Shown: piece by piece, positions 1-7,916 of the stretch
How positions within the stretch are numbered: the stretch's first letter is position 1
Layout: every line of letters starts with the position of its first letter
NCBI GenBank assembly: GCA_022819585.1
Contig: JAJEGY010000029.1
Span: 1-46,393, forward strand
DNA from: Dehalococcoidia bacterium
Lineage (GTDB): Bacteria; Chloroflexota; Dehalococcoidia; Lucifugimonadales; Lucifugimonadaceae
Length of the DNA stretch: 46,393 nucleotides
Reading direction: 5' to 3'
Program-made: the position numbers and the translations under genes
Notes under the pieces: generated by a model
Databases searched by the model: none
Told to the model about the DNA's origin: nothing
The model's input: only the letters and a program-made list of their open reading frames with translations

Positions 1-291
1 GACGTTACGGCGAAGTTCTTTGGTGGCAAGTCACGGATGGGTTCGTACGACGTCGGATTTGAGTCTATTGACCGCATATTGGTCGCCATCGAGATGCAGG
101 AGTTGGCAGCCGCAATACAATCGGGAAATAGGAATGTCGAAGTGGATGCCGAAGTTGGGATGAAAGCCCTAGCGGTTTCTTACGGAATCCTAGAATCTGG
201 TAACTCCGGTCAACCGGTATCTCTCGCCGACATCATGGACGGTACTGTTGCCGAATATCAGTCAGAGATCGACCGCGAAGTGGGGATCTGA
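1..291 (+). CDS. Gfo/Idh/MocA family oxidoreductase, C-terminal fragment
   Basis: The reading frame is open from base 1 to a TGA at 289-291, so the 5' part of the gene lies outside the window. The visible 96 residues resemble the C-terminal end of Gfo/Idh/MocA NAD(P)-dependent sugar oxidoreductases. They show an internal helix beginning LAAAIQSG, then the typical ALAVSYGILESGNSGQPVSL segment in which the sugar-binding domain closes against the dinucleotide-binding domain, and a short acidic tail. The Rossmann fold and catalytic Lys are not in view, so the substrate cannot be named. The next gene probably starts inside this one at a TTG at 248, a 44-base overlap in another frame, suggesting translational coupling or a wrongly placed start downstream. 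The family call is likely; the exact function is unknown. Confidence 0.6.
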   Translation, partial: DVTAKFFGGKSRMGSYDVGFESIDRILVAIEMQELAAAIQSGNRNVEVDAEVGMKALAVSYGILESGNSGQPVSLADIMDGTVAEYQSEIDREVGI

Positions 292-2104
292 ACCAGGTTC
301 GCGCCGTCAACTTGCAAAGATTGCACTCGCATTCATAGTCGTCTTTGCGTTGACGTGGGGAATCGCTTGCGCTTCATACGCGTTGGAAGATGATACCGAT
401 TATTCGGAGAAAGTTTGCGATCGCGTCGACGAAATCAGCGACGGAATGTTGAGTGAGCAGCTTTCGGTAGAGGATATCGAAGCCCAGATTCAACTGCTAG
501 AAGCTGAACTCGATTCGGTACGCGGCGAGTTGGTGGACGCGACGGAACGTTTCATCTTGGCACTCAAAGAAATTCTCGCCAGCGGGTACTACGACTATCC
601 CACGTTGCAAGTGCTTAACTATCTTGATACTTACGAGCACATGGAGCAGCACGTCGAGGGATATGAATCGCTCGAAAACGTACGCTTTGAATGCGAATAC
701 GTTGGCAAGGAGTGGATCGGTGACGCCCCCGCCGTGCAGATCCACTTCAGTCAGTCCGGGATCGAAGCGGGCAAATACACTCTGGAAGAGCTGATCGAAC
801 ACGGGCGTCTAATGTTCACCGCGTCCTTCAACGCTCTGGACGGTGCGGGACGTCCGACCCGCACCGGTCATGGCGAATTCAGGCAACGTCGTGAGGGTGT
901 CGAGAGCTTCAATCGCATTTCGGGTCCCGATTCCAACGCTTGCAGCGGATGCCACAGCATCCCCGCGATAGGCGGCGGGGGAGACAACGTCGCAAACGTG
1001 TTCGTTCTTGGGCAACGGTTCGAATTTGTCGATTTCGACGACCAAATGGAGTTCGACTTCCGAACCGAGTTGGATGATCGATTGCAGTATGAGCAGGAGG
1101 ATGAGGACCCGCTGAACCTGCAGAACGTGGGCAACGAACGCAATACCATCGGCATGTTCGGCTCCGGTTTCGTCGAACTTCTGGCGCGCGAGATGACGCG
1201 CGAATTGCTTGCTCAGGAAGAAGCGACGATTGCCGAAGCTAAGCAATCAGGCTGGCCAGTACGCAAAGAGATCAGCGCAAAAGGCATCGACTTTGGAGCC
1301 ATCACCGCGCATCCCAACGGCTTTGTGTATACGAGCGAGGTTGAAGGCGTAGATGGCGATCTTATAGTCAGACCGTTCAGCCAAAAAGGTGTGTTTAGGA
1401 GTTTGCGCGAATTCAACAACGATGCCATGTTGCACCACCACGGCATCGAGAACTACGAGCGCGTGGGATCTTTCATCGATCGCGACGGCGATGGAGTAAT
1501 CAACGAGATGACACCAGGAGATGCTACGGCCCTTGTGGCGTTTCTGGTTAGCCTTCCCGCGCCGATTCCAAAGTTGCCTGATGACCCAGTCCAACGAGAA
1601 ATTGTTCAACACGGAAGACAGACATTTGGTGACATCGGATGCGCGTCGTGTCACATTCCAGAACTGCCACTGGAATCATTGATCTTCACTGAGCCAAACG
1701 AGTTCAATGTAGGCCGAGACCTGCGCCCAGAAGCCGTAGACGCCGTCTTAGAGATCGATCTGAGTCAATTCACCGACGATCTCAATGTCGATGAGAACGG
1801 TCACTATCTGATACCGGTGTTTTCGGATCTACGCCGTCACGATATGGGTGAAGACGGAGTGCTAGACAATGAAGAGGTGATCCAAGCAGGCGTGCCGACT
1901 GAGGATTGGATGACGCGACGGTTGTGGGGCTTCGCCTCTGAACCGCCATTCTTGCACCATGGTCGAGCGACCTTGATATCCGATGCGATCATAGCGCACG
2001 GCGGCGATGCACAAGAGGAACGAGATCAGTTTCTGGCATTGCCACAATCCGACCGTGACGCTCTGATAGCTTTCCTAAAGACGCTTACCATACCCACGGA
2101 ATAG
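248..2104 (+). CDS. Di-haem cytochrome c peroxidase-like protein (DUF1111/COG3488 type)
   Basis: This is a 618-residue exported protein with two c-type haem motifs: CSGCH at about residues 232-236 and CASCH at 465-469. A hydrophobic segment at residues 22-46 serves as a signal peptide or membrane anchor. The C-terminal part has the family hallmark FLHHGRATLISDAI followed by an AHGG motif and ends in a helix with FLKTL, as in putative di-haem thiol oxidoreductases/peroxidases of the MauG/CcpA superfamily. Residues 70-105 look helical and charged. Such proteins act outside the membrane in electron transfer or peroxide or thiol redox chemistry; the substrate is not known. The start is a TTG at 248 overlapping the previous gene, and no better start with a clear ribosome binding site was seen before the signal peptide. 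A short lipoprotein follows 14 bases downstream. Confidence 0.8.
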   Translation: MPNISQRSTAKWGSEPGSRRQLAKIALAFIVVFALTWGIACASYALEDDTDYSEKVCDRVDEISDGMLSEQLSVEDIEAQIQLLEAELDSVRGELVDATERFILALKEILASGYYDYPTLQVLNYLDTYEHMEQHVEGYESLENVRFECEYVGKEWIGDAPAVQIHFSQSGIEAGKYTLEELIEHGRLMFTASFNALDGAGRPTRTGHGEFRQRREGVESFNRISGPDSNACSGCHSIPAIGGGGDNVANVFVLGQRFEFVDFDDQMEFDFRTELDDRLQYEQEDEDPLNLQNVGNERNTIGMFGSGFVELLAREMTRELLAQEEATIAEAKQSGWPVRKEISAKGIDFGAITAHPNGFVYTSEVEGVDGDLIVRPFSQKGVFRSLREFNNDAMLHHHGIENYERVGSFIDRDGDGVINEMTPGDATALVAFLVSLPAPIPKLPDDPVQREIVQHGRQTFGDIGCASCHIPELPLESLIFTEPNEFNVGRDLRPEAVDAVLEIDLSQFTDDLNVDENGHYLIPVFSDLRRHDMGEDGVLDNEEVIQAGVPTEDWMTRRLWGFASEPPFLHHGRATLISDAIIAHGGDAQEERDQFLALPQSDRDALIAFLKTLTIPTE

Positions 2105-2118
2105 GCGCTCTCAAAACC

Positions 2119-2553
2119 ATGCGCCAACTCTTGACACGTTCCGCAATCGCCGCGACAGCCATAATCTCGATCGCGCTGATCGGTTGCACATCAGATACCG
2201 CCGAAACGACAGACGCAGGAGCGACCGAATCTACGGAAGTCGACGGAAAGGTTTCGTCGGAGATCGCAAACCTGGCGCATCGACTCGTGATTGCTTATAT
2301 GTCCGACAAGACTTGGGGATTCTTTGGCGCAACTTGCGAACAATGGATCGAGCAGGACTACCGCTGGGATCCCTCTCTCGGAGAGTTACAAGCCGACGGA
2401 CGCACCAAGTTGACCTACACACGTAATCCAGATCGCATCCTAGGGCCGGAACAACTCGTCTTTTTCGTAGATATAGACACAGGTGAGGTCCAAGGAGACA
2501 ACGAAGCCGAAACCGGACGGAGCGGTGTAGCCGAAGGGTGCGACAAGTGGTAG
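2119..2553 (+). CDS. Small secreted lipoprotein, function unknown
   Basis: This encodes 144 residues with a lipoprotein signal: a basic MRQLLTR start, a hydrophobic stretch and a lipobox ending LIGC, with Cys about residue 23. A Thr/Glu/Ala-rich linker follows. The mature domain of about 100 residues contains two further cysteines (in GATCEQW and EGCDKW) and an aromatic-rich core. It starts 14 bases after the di-haem protein and is probably co-transcribed with it, so it may be its partner or periplasmic accessory; that is inferred from position only. I do not recognise the mature domain. The signal peptide and lipobox are clear. Confidence 0.75.
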   Translation: MRQLLTRSAIAATAIISIALIGCTSDTAETTDAGATESTEVDGKVSSEIANLAHRLVIAYMSDKTWGFFGATCEQWIEQDYRWDPSLGELQADGRTKLTYTRNPDRILGPEQLVFFVDIDTGEVQGDNEAETGRSGVAEGCDKW

Positions 2554-2580
2554 TTCAAACCGCTTCGTTAAACTAGTTGA

Positions 2581-4293
2581 GTGGTGAATTCAAGCGAAGC
2601 GTCGCCGTTACAAACCATCGCTCCACCCAACAAGCAGGACCACTACCACATGCCACTTCGCCCGATCGTCGACGTCTCCCAAGAATTGGGATTTACTCCC
2701 GCTGACATCGAAACCTACGGAAACGACAAAGCCAAAATCCCGCTTCAAGCGTTTCCCCAACGCGAAACCCCAGGCAAACTCGTTGTCGTTACTGCCATCA
2801 CTCCCACACCTGCAGGCGAAGGCAAATCCACTACCGCAGTCGGATTGACCCAAGGTCTGTCAAAGATCGGCAAAAACGTCGCACTGACAATCCGACAGCC
2901 TTCTTTGGGTCCTGTATTCGGTCACAAAGGCGGCGGCACTGGCGGCGGCATGTCGACGGTCCAGCCCGCTAATGAGATCAACCTTCACTTCACCGGCGAC
3001 TTCCACGCCATGGAATCGGCGCATAACCTCCTTGCCGCAATGACCGACAACGCCGTCTATCGCGGCGCGATCCCCGGTTTGCAACCGGACGGCGTCACAT
3101 GGCGACGCGTTACAGATGCCGAAGATCGCGCGCTCCGCCAAGTCGTAACTGGTGTCGGCGGTCGCCTAAACGCCCCTATGCGAGAAGCCGGTTTCGACAT
3201 CAACGCAGCGTCCGAGATCATGGCGATTCTTGCATTGACCAACGGTTATGCCGACCTCCGCGAACGTATCGGCAACATCGTCGTCGGATGGACCACCGAC
3301 CGCAAACCCGTAACCGCACGTGAAATCGGCGGAATCGGTTCCATGATGGCCCTTCTACGAGACGCCGTCAAACCAAACCTCACCCAAACCCTCGAAGGCC
3401 AACCCGCTATCGTCCACATGGGACCGTTCGGCAACATCGCCCACGGATGCAGCTCGATCCTCGCCGACATCCTCGCCATCAACACCGCCGACATCACCGT
3501 GACCGAGGCAGGTTTCGGCGCCGATCTCGGTTTCCAGAAATTCATGGACATCAAGGTCCGGCAAGGTGGACCCGAACCATCAGCAGCGGTCGTCGTAGCC
3601 ACGATCCGCGGCCTCAAATGGCATGGCGGAGTAAAGCAAGGCGACCTCGAAACCTCGAACGTCGACGCCGTCAAAACCGGAGCAGAGAACCTCGCGAACG
3701 CCATACGCATTGTCAAGATGTACGGCCTACCACCTGTAGTCGCCATCAATCAGTTCCCATCCGACACCCGAGAAGAAATTGCCGCCGCCAAGTCCGCCGC
3801 CATCGAAGCCGGTGCAGTCGGCGTGGCCGAAGCTCGCGGATTCGCTGAAGGTGGCGCGGGGATGACGGAACTCGCCGAAGCAGTCTGGGATGCAGCTCAC
3901 TCCGGTAAGGCTAATGTCAACCTCCTCTACGAGGACGAACTATCGACCATCGACAAGGTCGAACGCATCTCCGATAAACTCTTCAACGCCGACGGTGTCG
4001 AGTGGGGGCCGCTGACTCGAACCACCGCACGACGCTTCGAATCCAACGGGTGGAACTTCCCGATCTGCATGGCCAAAACCCACCTGTCGGTATCGGCCAA
4101 CCCACGCCTGCTTAACGTCCCCCGAGGTCACACCATCCCGATCCGCGAGCTCCGCGTCCTCGCCGGCGCCAAGCAGATCGTCACGCTCGCCGGTAACATA
4201 ATCACGCTTCCAGGTCTACCTTCGAACCCGAACGCTTGGGACATTGACCTGAATGACGAGACGGGCGAGATAACAGGTATATTGAGCACTTAG
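2581..4293 (+). CDS. fhs: Formate-tetrahydrofolate ligase
   Basis: A 570-residue cytoplasmic enzyme that ligates formate to tetrahydrofolate with ATP, giving 10-formyl-THF for purine and serine/glycine metabolism. The family P-loop-like motif PTPAGEGKST lies at residues 75-84, followed by the conserved LRQPSLGPVFG-type segment (here IRQPSLGPVFGHKGGG) and the INLHFTGD substrate-site motif. Length is close to the usual 555-560. Translation can start at the GTG at 2581; a later ATG at 2650 would also leave a nearly full-length protein. Together with the formaldehyde dehydrogenase homologue at 20574-21659 it suggests one-carbon oxidation into the folate pool. The gene begins 27 bases after the lipoprotein and is followed 29 bases later by a dehydratase-like enzyme on the same strand. 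Confidence 0.97.
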   Translation: MVNSSEASPLQTIAPPNKQDHYHMPLRPIVDVSQELGFTPADIETYGNDKAKIPLQAFPQRETPGKLVVVTAITPTPAGEGKSTTAVGLTQGLSKIGKNVALTIRQPSLGPVFGHKGGGTGGGMSTVQPANEINLHFTGDFHAMESAHNLLAAMTDNAVYRGAIPGLQPDGVTWRRVTDAEDRALRQVVTGVGGRLNAPMREAGFDINAASEIMAILALTNGYADLRERIGNIVVGWTTDRKPVTAREIGGIGSMMALLRDAVKPNLTQTLEGQPAIVHMGPFGNIAHGCSSILADILAINTADITVTEAGFGADLGFQKFMDIKVRQGGPEPSAAVVVATIRGLKWHGGVKQGDLETSNVDAVKTGAENLANAIRIVKMYGLPPVVAINQFPSDTREEIAAAKSAAIEAGAVGVAEARGFAEGGAGMTELAEAVWDAAHSGKANVNLLYEDELSTIDKVERISDKLFNADGVEWGPLTRTTARRFESNGWNFPICMAKTHLSVSANPRLLNVPRGHTIPIRELRVLAGAKQIVTLAGNIITLPGLPSNPNAWDIDLNDETGEITGILST

Positions 4294-4322
4294 CCAATAC
4301 CAACCTAATTGGAGCGATTGAT

Positions 4323-5489
4323 ATGGCCGACCCGAAGATCACCAAGATGGAAGTAATCGAGTTCGAGTACTTCGTCGACAACATGGAGGGGTCTGGCAGG
4401 ATCGTGCTCCCTGGTTACGCACCCGGAACTAAGCTCCGCCAAACGGCTCGCATCGTCGTCATCTATACCGACGCCGGCGTAACAGGGGAATACGTCGGCG
4501 GTTCCGCAACTGAACACTCCGCGATCGGTCTCTTCGCCAACGCCGTTATCGGTGAGAGCGCCTTTGCACGTGAGCGCATCTACAACGACGCCAAGCAAGC
4601 GACCCGACAACACGCGCGAATGGGGATGTCGCAGGTCGACATGGCTCTCTGGGACCTCGCCGGCAAACTACTCGACCAACCAATCTACCGCCTGTTGGGC
4701 GAACAGCGCAAATCATTCCCTGCATACGCATCCACTTACATCGGCGACAACTATCCCGGCGGTCTGAACAGCCCCGAGGCATACGCCGACTTCGCCGAAC
4801 AATGTCTCGAGATGGGATACAAAGGCTTCAAGATCCATCCATGGCAAGAGGCACCGATTGAGCAGCATGTGAGACTGGTCGAGGTCGTCGGTGAAAGAGT
4901 CGGCGACAAGATGGATCTCATGCTCGACCCGTTCTGCGCCATCCTGACATTCGGCGACGCCCTAAAGATCGGCAGAGCCTGCGAAGCCTACAACTACTAC
5001 TGGTGGGAAGACGTCTACAAGGACGGCGGGGAATCCGCATTTGCCCACCGCAAGCTCCGCGAACTCATCCGCGTCCCGCTCCTCCAGCTCGAACACGTCC
5101 GCGGCCTTGAAAAGCACGTTGACTTCATCGTCGCCGACGGCACCGACTTCGTTCGCATCGACCACGACTATGATGGCGGCATCACCGGCATCATGAAGAT
5201 CGCCCACGCGGCCGAAGGCTTCGGTCTCGACGTTGAGCCGCACAGCCCCGGCCCGAGCCGACGTCAGACCATGGCCGCAATGCGCAATTCCAACTACTAT
5301 GAACTAGGCCTCGTCCATCCCAAGCTACAACCCTCATACCCACCTGTCTACCTCGACGGATACAGCGATATGCTCGACGCTATCGATGAAAACGGAGAAG
5401 TCCAAGTCCCCGAAGGCCCCGGCATGGGCGTCACCCACGACTGGGACTTCATCAACAAACACACCGTAGGCAAAACCGTCTACGACTAA
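4323..5489 (+). CDS. Enolase-superfamily enzyme, mandelate racemase subgroup
   Basis: This 388-residue protein abstracts a proton alpha to a carboxylate, most likely as a sugar-acid dehydratase or racemase. The barrel residues are complete and correctly spaced against mandelate racemase: Mg ligands D202, E229 and E257, the D280-H307 general acid/base dyad, and on the other face K170 with H172. The second lysine of the usual KxK motif is therefore a histidine (KIH), which should affect stereochemistry and substrate choice. The N-terminal capping domain (residues 1-130), which sets specificity, carries MSQVDMALWDLAG. ATG at 4323 follows a GGAG about nine bases upstream. It lies 29 bases after fhs and is followed by a PHP phosphoesterase. 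The substrate cannot be read from the sequence. Confidence 0.88.
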   Translation: MADPKITKMEVIEFEYFVDNMEGSGRIVLPGYAPGTKLRQTARIVVIYTDAGVTGEYVGGSATEHSAIGLFANAVIGESAFARERIYNDAKQATRQHARMGMSQVDMALWDLAGKLLDQPIYRLLGEQRKSFPAYASTYIGDNYPGGLNSPEAYADFAEQCLEMGYKGFKIHPWQEAPIEQHVRLVEVVGERVGDKMDLMLDPFCAILTFGDALKIGRACEAYNYYWWEDVYKDGGESAFAHRKLRELIRVPLLQLEHVRGLEKHVDFIVADGTDFVRIDHDYDGGITGIMKIAHAAEGFGLDVEPHSPGPSRRQTMAAMRNSNYYELGLVHPKLQPSYPPVYLDGYSDMLDAIDENGEVQVPEGPGMGVTHDWDFINKHTVGKTVYD

Positions 5490-5502
5490 ACCCGTACTTC
5501 TA

Positions 5503-5521
5503 CCCCTTGATGCCCAAGGGG
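5503..5521 (+). terminator. Hairpin between the dehydratase-like and PHP genes
   Basis: CCCCTTG at 5503-5509 pairs with CAAGGGG at 5515-5521 around a five-base loop. It has no U-tract and lies 13 bases after a stop codon, so it could be a weak terminator, an attenuator or an mRNA-stabilising hairpin. The ribosome binding site of the next gene (GGAGGCGAG, about 5529-5537) follows directly. Confidence 0.45.
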
Positions 5522-5541
5522 AATACAAGGGAGGCGAGAAT

Positions 5542-6447
5542 ATGCCTTCATCCAACTGGTACAAAGGCAACATCCACACTCACACTACGGAGTCAGACGG
5601 CGACGCAGATCCGGAGTTCGTGACCACTTGGTACCGTGACCACGGCTACGACTTCCTAGTCCTCAGCGACCATAACCACCGCACCATCCTGGAGCACGAA
5701 ATCGAAGATGGGCCGCTCATGATCCCCGGCGAAGAGGTCTCATCCCGCATCTTCGGCGGCTCGGTCCCGATCCACCTCAACGCCATCGGTATCCGACATG
5801 TCGTTGAGCCGACCAACTTGGACGACATCGTAGAAACGTTGCAAGCCAACGTGAACGCAATCCTGTCCGCTGGCGGTATTGCCCAGTTGAATCACCCCAA
5901 CTATGAGTGGGCATTCAACCACGAGCACATCACTCAGGTCGATGGCGCAAGCCTGATGGAGATCCACAACGCCCATCCTGCAGTCAACGGCTACGGCGCT
6001 CCCGGTAAACCAGGCGTCGAAGAGATGTGGGACCTCGTCCTCTCTGCCGGAACAATCATCTTCGGAACCGCAACCGACGACTCTCACAACTACCACGACT
6101 ACACACCCGACGCCTCCAACCCGGGCAGGGGATGGGTAGTCGTAAACGCTCCCGAACTCACTGTCGACTCCATCGTCGAAGGTCTTGCCACCGGCAATTT
6201 CTACTCCTCCAACGGCGTAACGCTTGCCAACCTAACCATCACCCAAGAATCCATCGAACTCGAAATCGAGCCCGATCGCTCCATGATCTACGTGACCACC
6301 TTCTCAGGACAAGACGGCAAAACCCTCTCCGAAGTCGAAGGACACACCGCCGTCTACCAGATCAAAGGCGATGAAGGATACATCCGAGCCACCGTCCGAT
6401 CCTCCGGTGGCACTCGCGCTTGGACACAACCTGTATTCACCGTCTGA
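5542..6447 (+). CDS. PHP-domain metal-dependent phosphoesterase
   Basis: This 301-residue protein belongs to the polymerase-and-histidinol-phosphatase family of trinuclear-metal phosphoesterases. N-terminal metal motifs are HTH (H12, H14), D19 and SDHNH (D43, H44, H46). Downstream lie an NHPNYEW motif and a TATDDSH motif near residue 177, the remaining PHP ligands. The C-terminal 90 residues form a beta-rich appendage (SNGVTLANLTI onward) like that of secreted or cytosolic COG0613-type PHP proteins. No signal peptide is visible. GGAGGCGAG lies a few bases before ATG 5542, a strong ribosome binding site. Substrates of this class range from nucleotide phosphates to sugar phosphates and cannot be decided here. 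It closes a + strand cluster and faces the aldo/keto reductase. Confidence 0.85.
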   Translation: MPSSNWYKGNIHTHTTESDGDADPEFVTTWYRDHGYDFLVLSDHNHRTILEHEIEDGPLMIPGEEVSSRIFGGSVPIHLNAIGIRHVVEPTNLDDIVETLQANVNAILSAGGIAQLNHPNYEWAFNHEHITQVDGASLMEIHNAHPAVNGYGAPGKPGVEEMWDLVLSAGTIIFGTATDDSHNYHDYTPDASNPGRGWVVVNAPELTVDSIVEGLATGNFYSSNGVTLANLTITQESIELEIEPDRSMIYVTTFSGQDGKTLSEVEGHTAVYQIKGDEGYIRATVRSSGGTRAWTQPVFTV

Positions 6448-6469
6448 CGAACCGGCATGAACCCGAGTC

Positions 6470-7489
6470 CTAATCCTTCACAACTTCAACCTGTTCGCCA
6501 AAGTAACCCGCGACCGAGTAGTAGGTTCGGGTGGCATCCTGCGGTTGAGTGTCCAAGATGGATGTGACCTCTGCGCGTTCACTTGAACTCAATTGCCAAG
6601 ATGATGCCTGAGCGTTTTGGGCGATCTGCTCCGGGGAACTAGCGCCCGCGATCACTGTGGCAACGACGGGGTCGGCGAGCAACCACGCGAAGGCAAGGTC
6701 TACTAGCGACTTGCCTCGCTCGCTAGCCCAATCCTGCAACTTGCCAATCACGCCTAGATTCTCTCGGGTGATCCAACGCTCCGACTGGCCTGCATCGAGT
6801 GCCAAACGTGTGCCTGAGGGTGGAATCCCATCGACATTGACTTTTCCGGTCAAGAACCCGGCAGCCAAAGGCAGATAGGGCATTACACCAACACCATGCG
6901 CCCGACAAGCGGGCAGCATCTCCGCCTCGCTCGCCCTGTACAACATCGAGTACTCGAACTGCGATGAGATGATCTGAGTCATCCCGTTGTGCCTGCTGGT
7001 CCACACAGCATCAACCATCCGCCAAGCCTCGAAGTTGCAGACCCCTATATAGAGCGCCTTGCCTTGTCTTACGATGTCATACATCGCCTTCAAAGTTTCC
7101 TCAATAGGCAACCGCGGGTCCGGTCGATGGATCATGTAGAGATCGATATAGTCGGTTCGCAAGCGCTTTAAACTGCCCTCAATCGAATCCATCACAAACT
7201 TCCGACCACCCCCAAACAGATTCGGCCCGTAGTTCCGCATCGACCCAAACTTCGTCCCGATCAACATCTCATGCCGTCGCCCCTCCAGAGCACGCCCAAT
7301 GTACTCCTCCGAAAGTCCTTGAGCATACACATTGGACGTATCAACGAAGTTGATCCCATGATCAATCGCCGCATGGATGATTGCCTCCGACTCACTAAAA
7401 TCCCTCCGCCCAGGCTCCCCAAAACTGTTAGCCCCAAGCCCCGTCTCCGAAACCTCCAACCCCGAATTTCCAAGATGTCGATAACGCAC
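6470..7489 (-). CDS. Aldo/keto reductase
   Basis: A 339-residue NADPH-dependent oxidoreductase with the (beta/alpha)8 fold. The catalytic tetrad is visible: D50, Y55, K80 and H121 (in IHRPDPR). The coenzyme-binding C-terminal part carries the AFAWLLADP and ATVIAGASSPEQI segments typical of family 11/12-like aldo/keto reductases. It reduces aldehydes or ketosugars, or oxidises sugars in reverse; the substrate is unknown. Translation appears to start at a GTG (7487-7489), with a purine-rich AAGGGAAAG upstream. It is convergent with the PHP gene (22-base gap) and divergent from the HigA-like gene (97-base gap). Confidence 0.92.
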   Translation of the reverse strand: MRYRHLGNSGLEVSETGLGANSFGEPGRRDFSESEAIIHAAIDHGINFVDTSNVYAQGLSEEYIGRALEGRRHEMLIGTKFGSMRNYGPNLFGGGRKFVMDSIEGSLKRLRTDYIDLYMIHRPDPRLPIEETLKAMYDIVRQGKALYIGVCNFEAWRMVDAVWTSRHNGMTQIISSQFEYSMLYRASEAEMLPACRAHGVGVMPYLPLAAGFLTGKVNVDGIPPSGTRLALDAGQSERWITRENLGVIGKLQDWASERGKSLVDLAFAWLLADPVVATVIAGASSPEQIAQNAQASSWQLSSSERAEVTSILDTQPQDATRTYYSVAGYFGEQVEVVKD

Positions 7490-7586
7490 TTAGCTGCTTT
7501 CCCTTCGCCGTTCTAAGATTGACATGGAGACCCGCGACAGTTAGCGAGTCGCCTGTCAGCATTGATACAAACTCGGATTTTGTAGC

Positions 7587-7916
7587 ATGCCAACCGATAC
7601 TCAAACTAACACTCCCGAAAAACTCCCACCGATTCACCCCGGCGAGATCTTGGAAGAGGAGTTCCTTATTCCTATGGGCATCAGCAAGTACCGACTAGCG
7701 AAAGACATCGGGGTAGATGCTACAAGAATCCACTCAATCGTCAACGGAGACCGTTCTATCACCGCCGAAACCGCGCTGCTCTTATCTCGATACTTCGGCA
7801 ACTCCGCCGAATTCTGGATGGGCGTACAAACTCAATACGAACGCGAAATCGCTGAAGATCAGATGGCCGAACGCCTTGCTGCGGTCACCCCATGGCATTC
7901 CAACGCCGAATCCTGA
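7587..7916 (+). CDS. higA: HigA-like XRE-family antitoxin or regulator
   Basis: This encodes 109 residues with the HigA/VapI signature: a PPIHPGEILEEEF N-terminal segment, a helix-turn-helix (SKYRLAKDIGVDATRIHSIVNG), an ALLLSRYFGNSAEFWM segment and a helical tail. HigA normally binds and neutralises the mRNA-cleaving HigB toxin and represses the higBA operon. HigB usually lies directly upstream, but only 97 bases separate this gene from the divergent aldo/keto reductase, so there is no room for a toxin; the next gene downstream is on the opposite strand. It is therefore an orphan antitoxin or a solitary regulator. The stop codon abuts the end of the convergent amidohydrolase gene (7917). Confidence 0.85.
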   Translation: MPTDTQTNTPEKLPPIHPGEILEEEFLIPMGISKYRLAKDIGVDATRIHSIVNGDRSITAETALLLSRYFGNSAEFWMGVQTQYEREIAEDQMAERLAAVTPWHSNAES

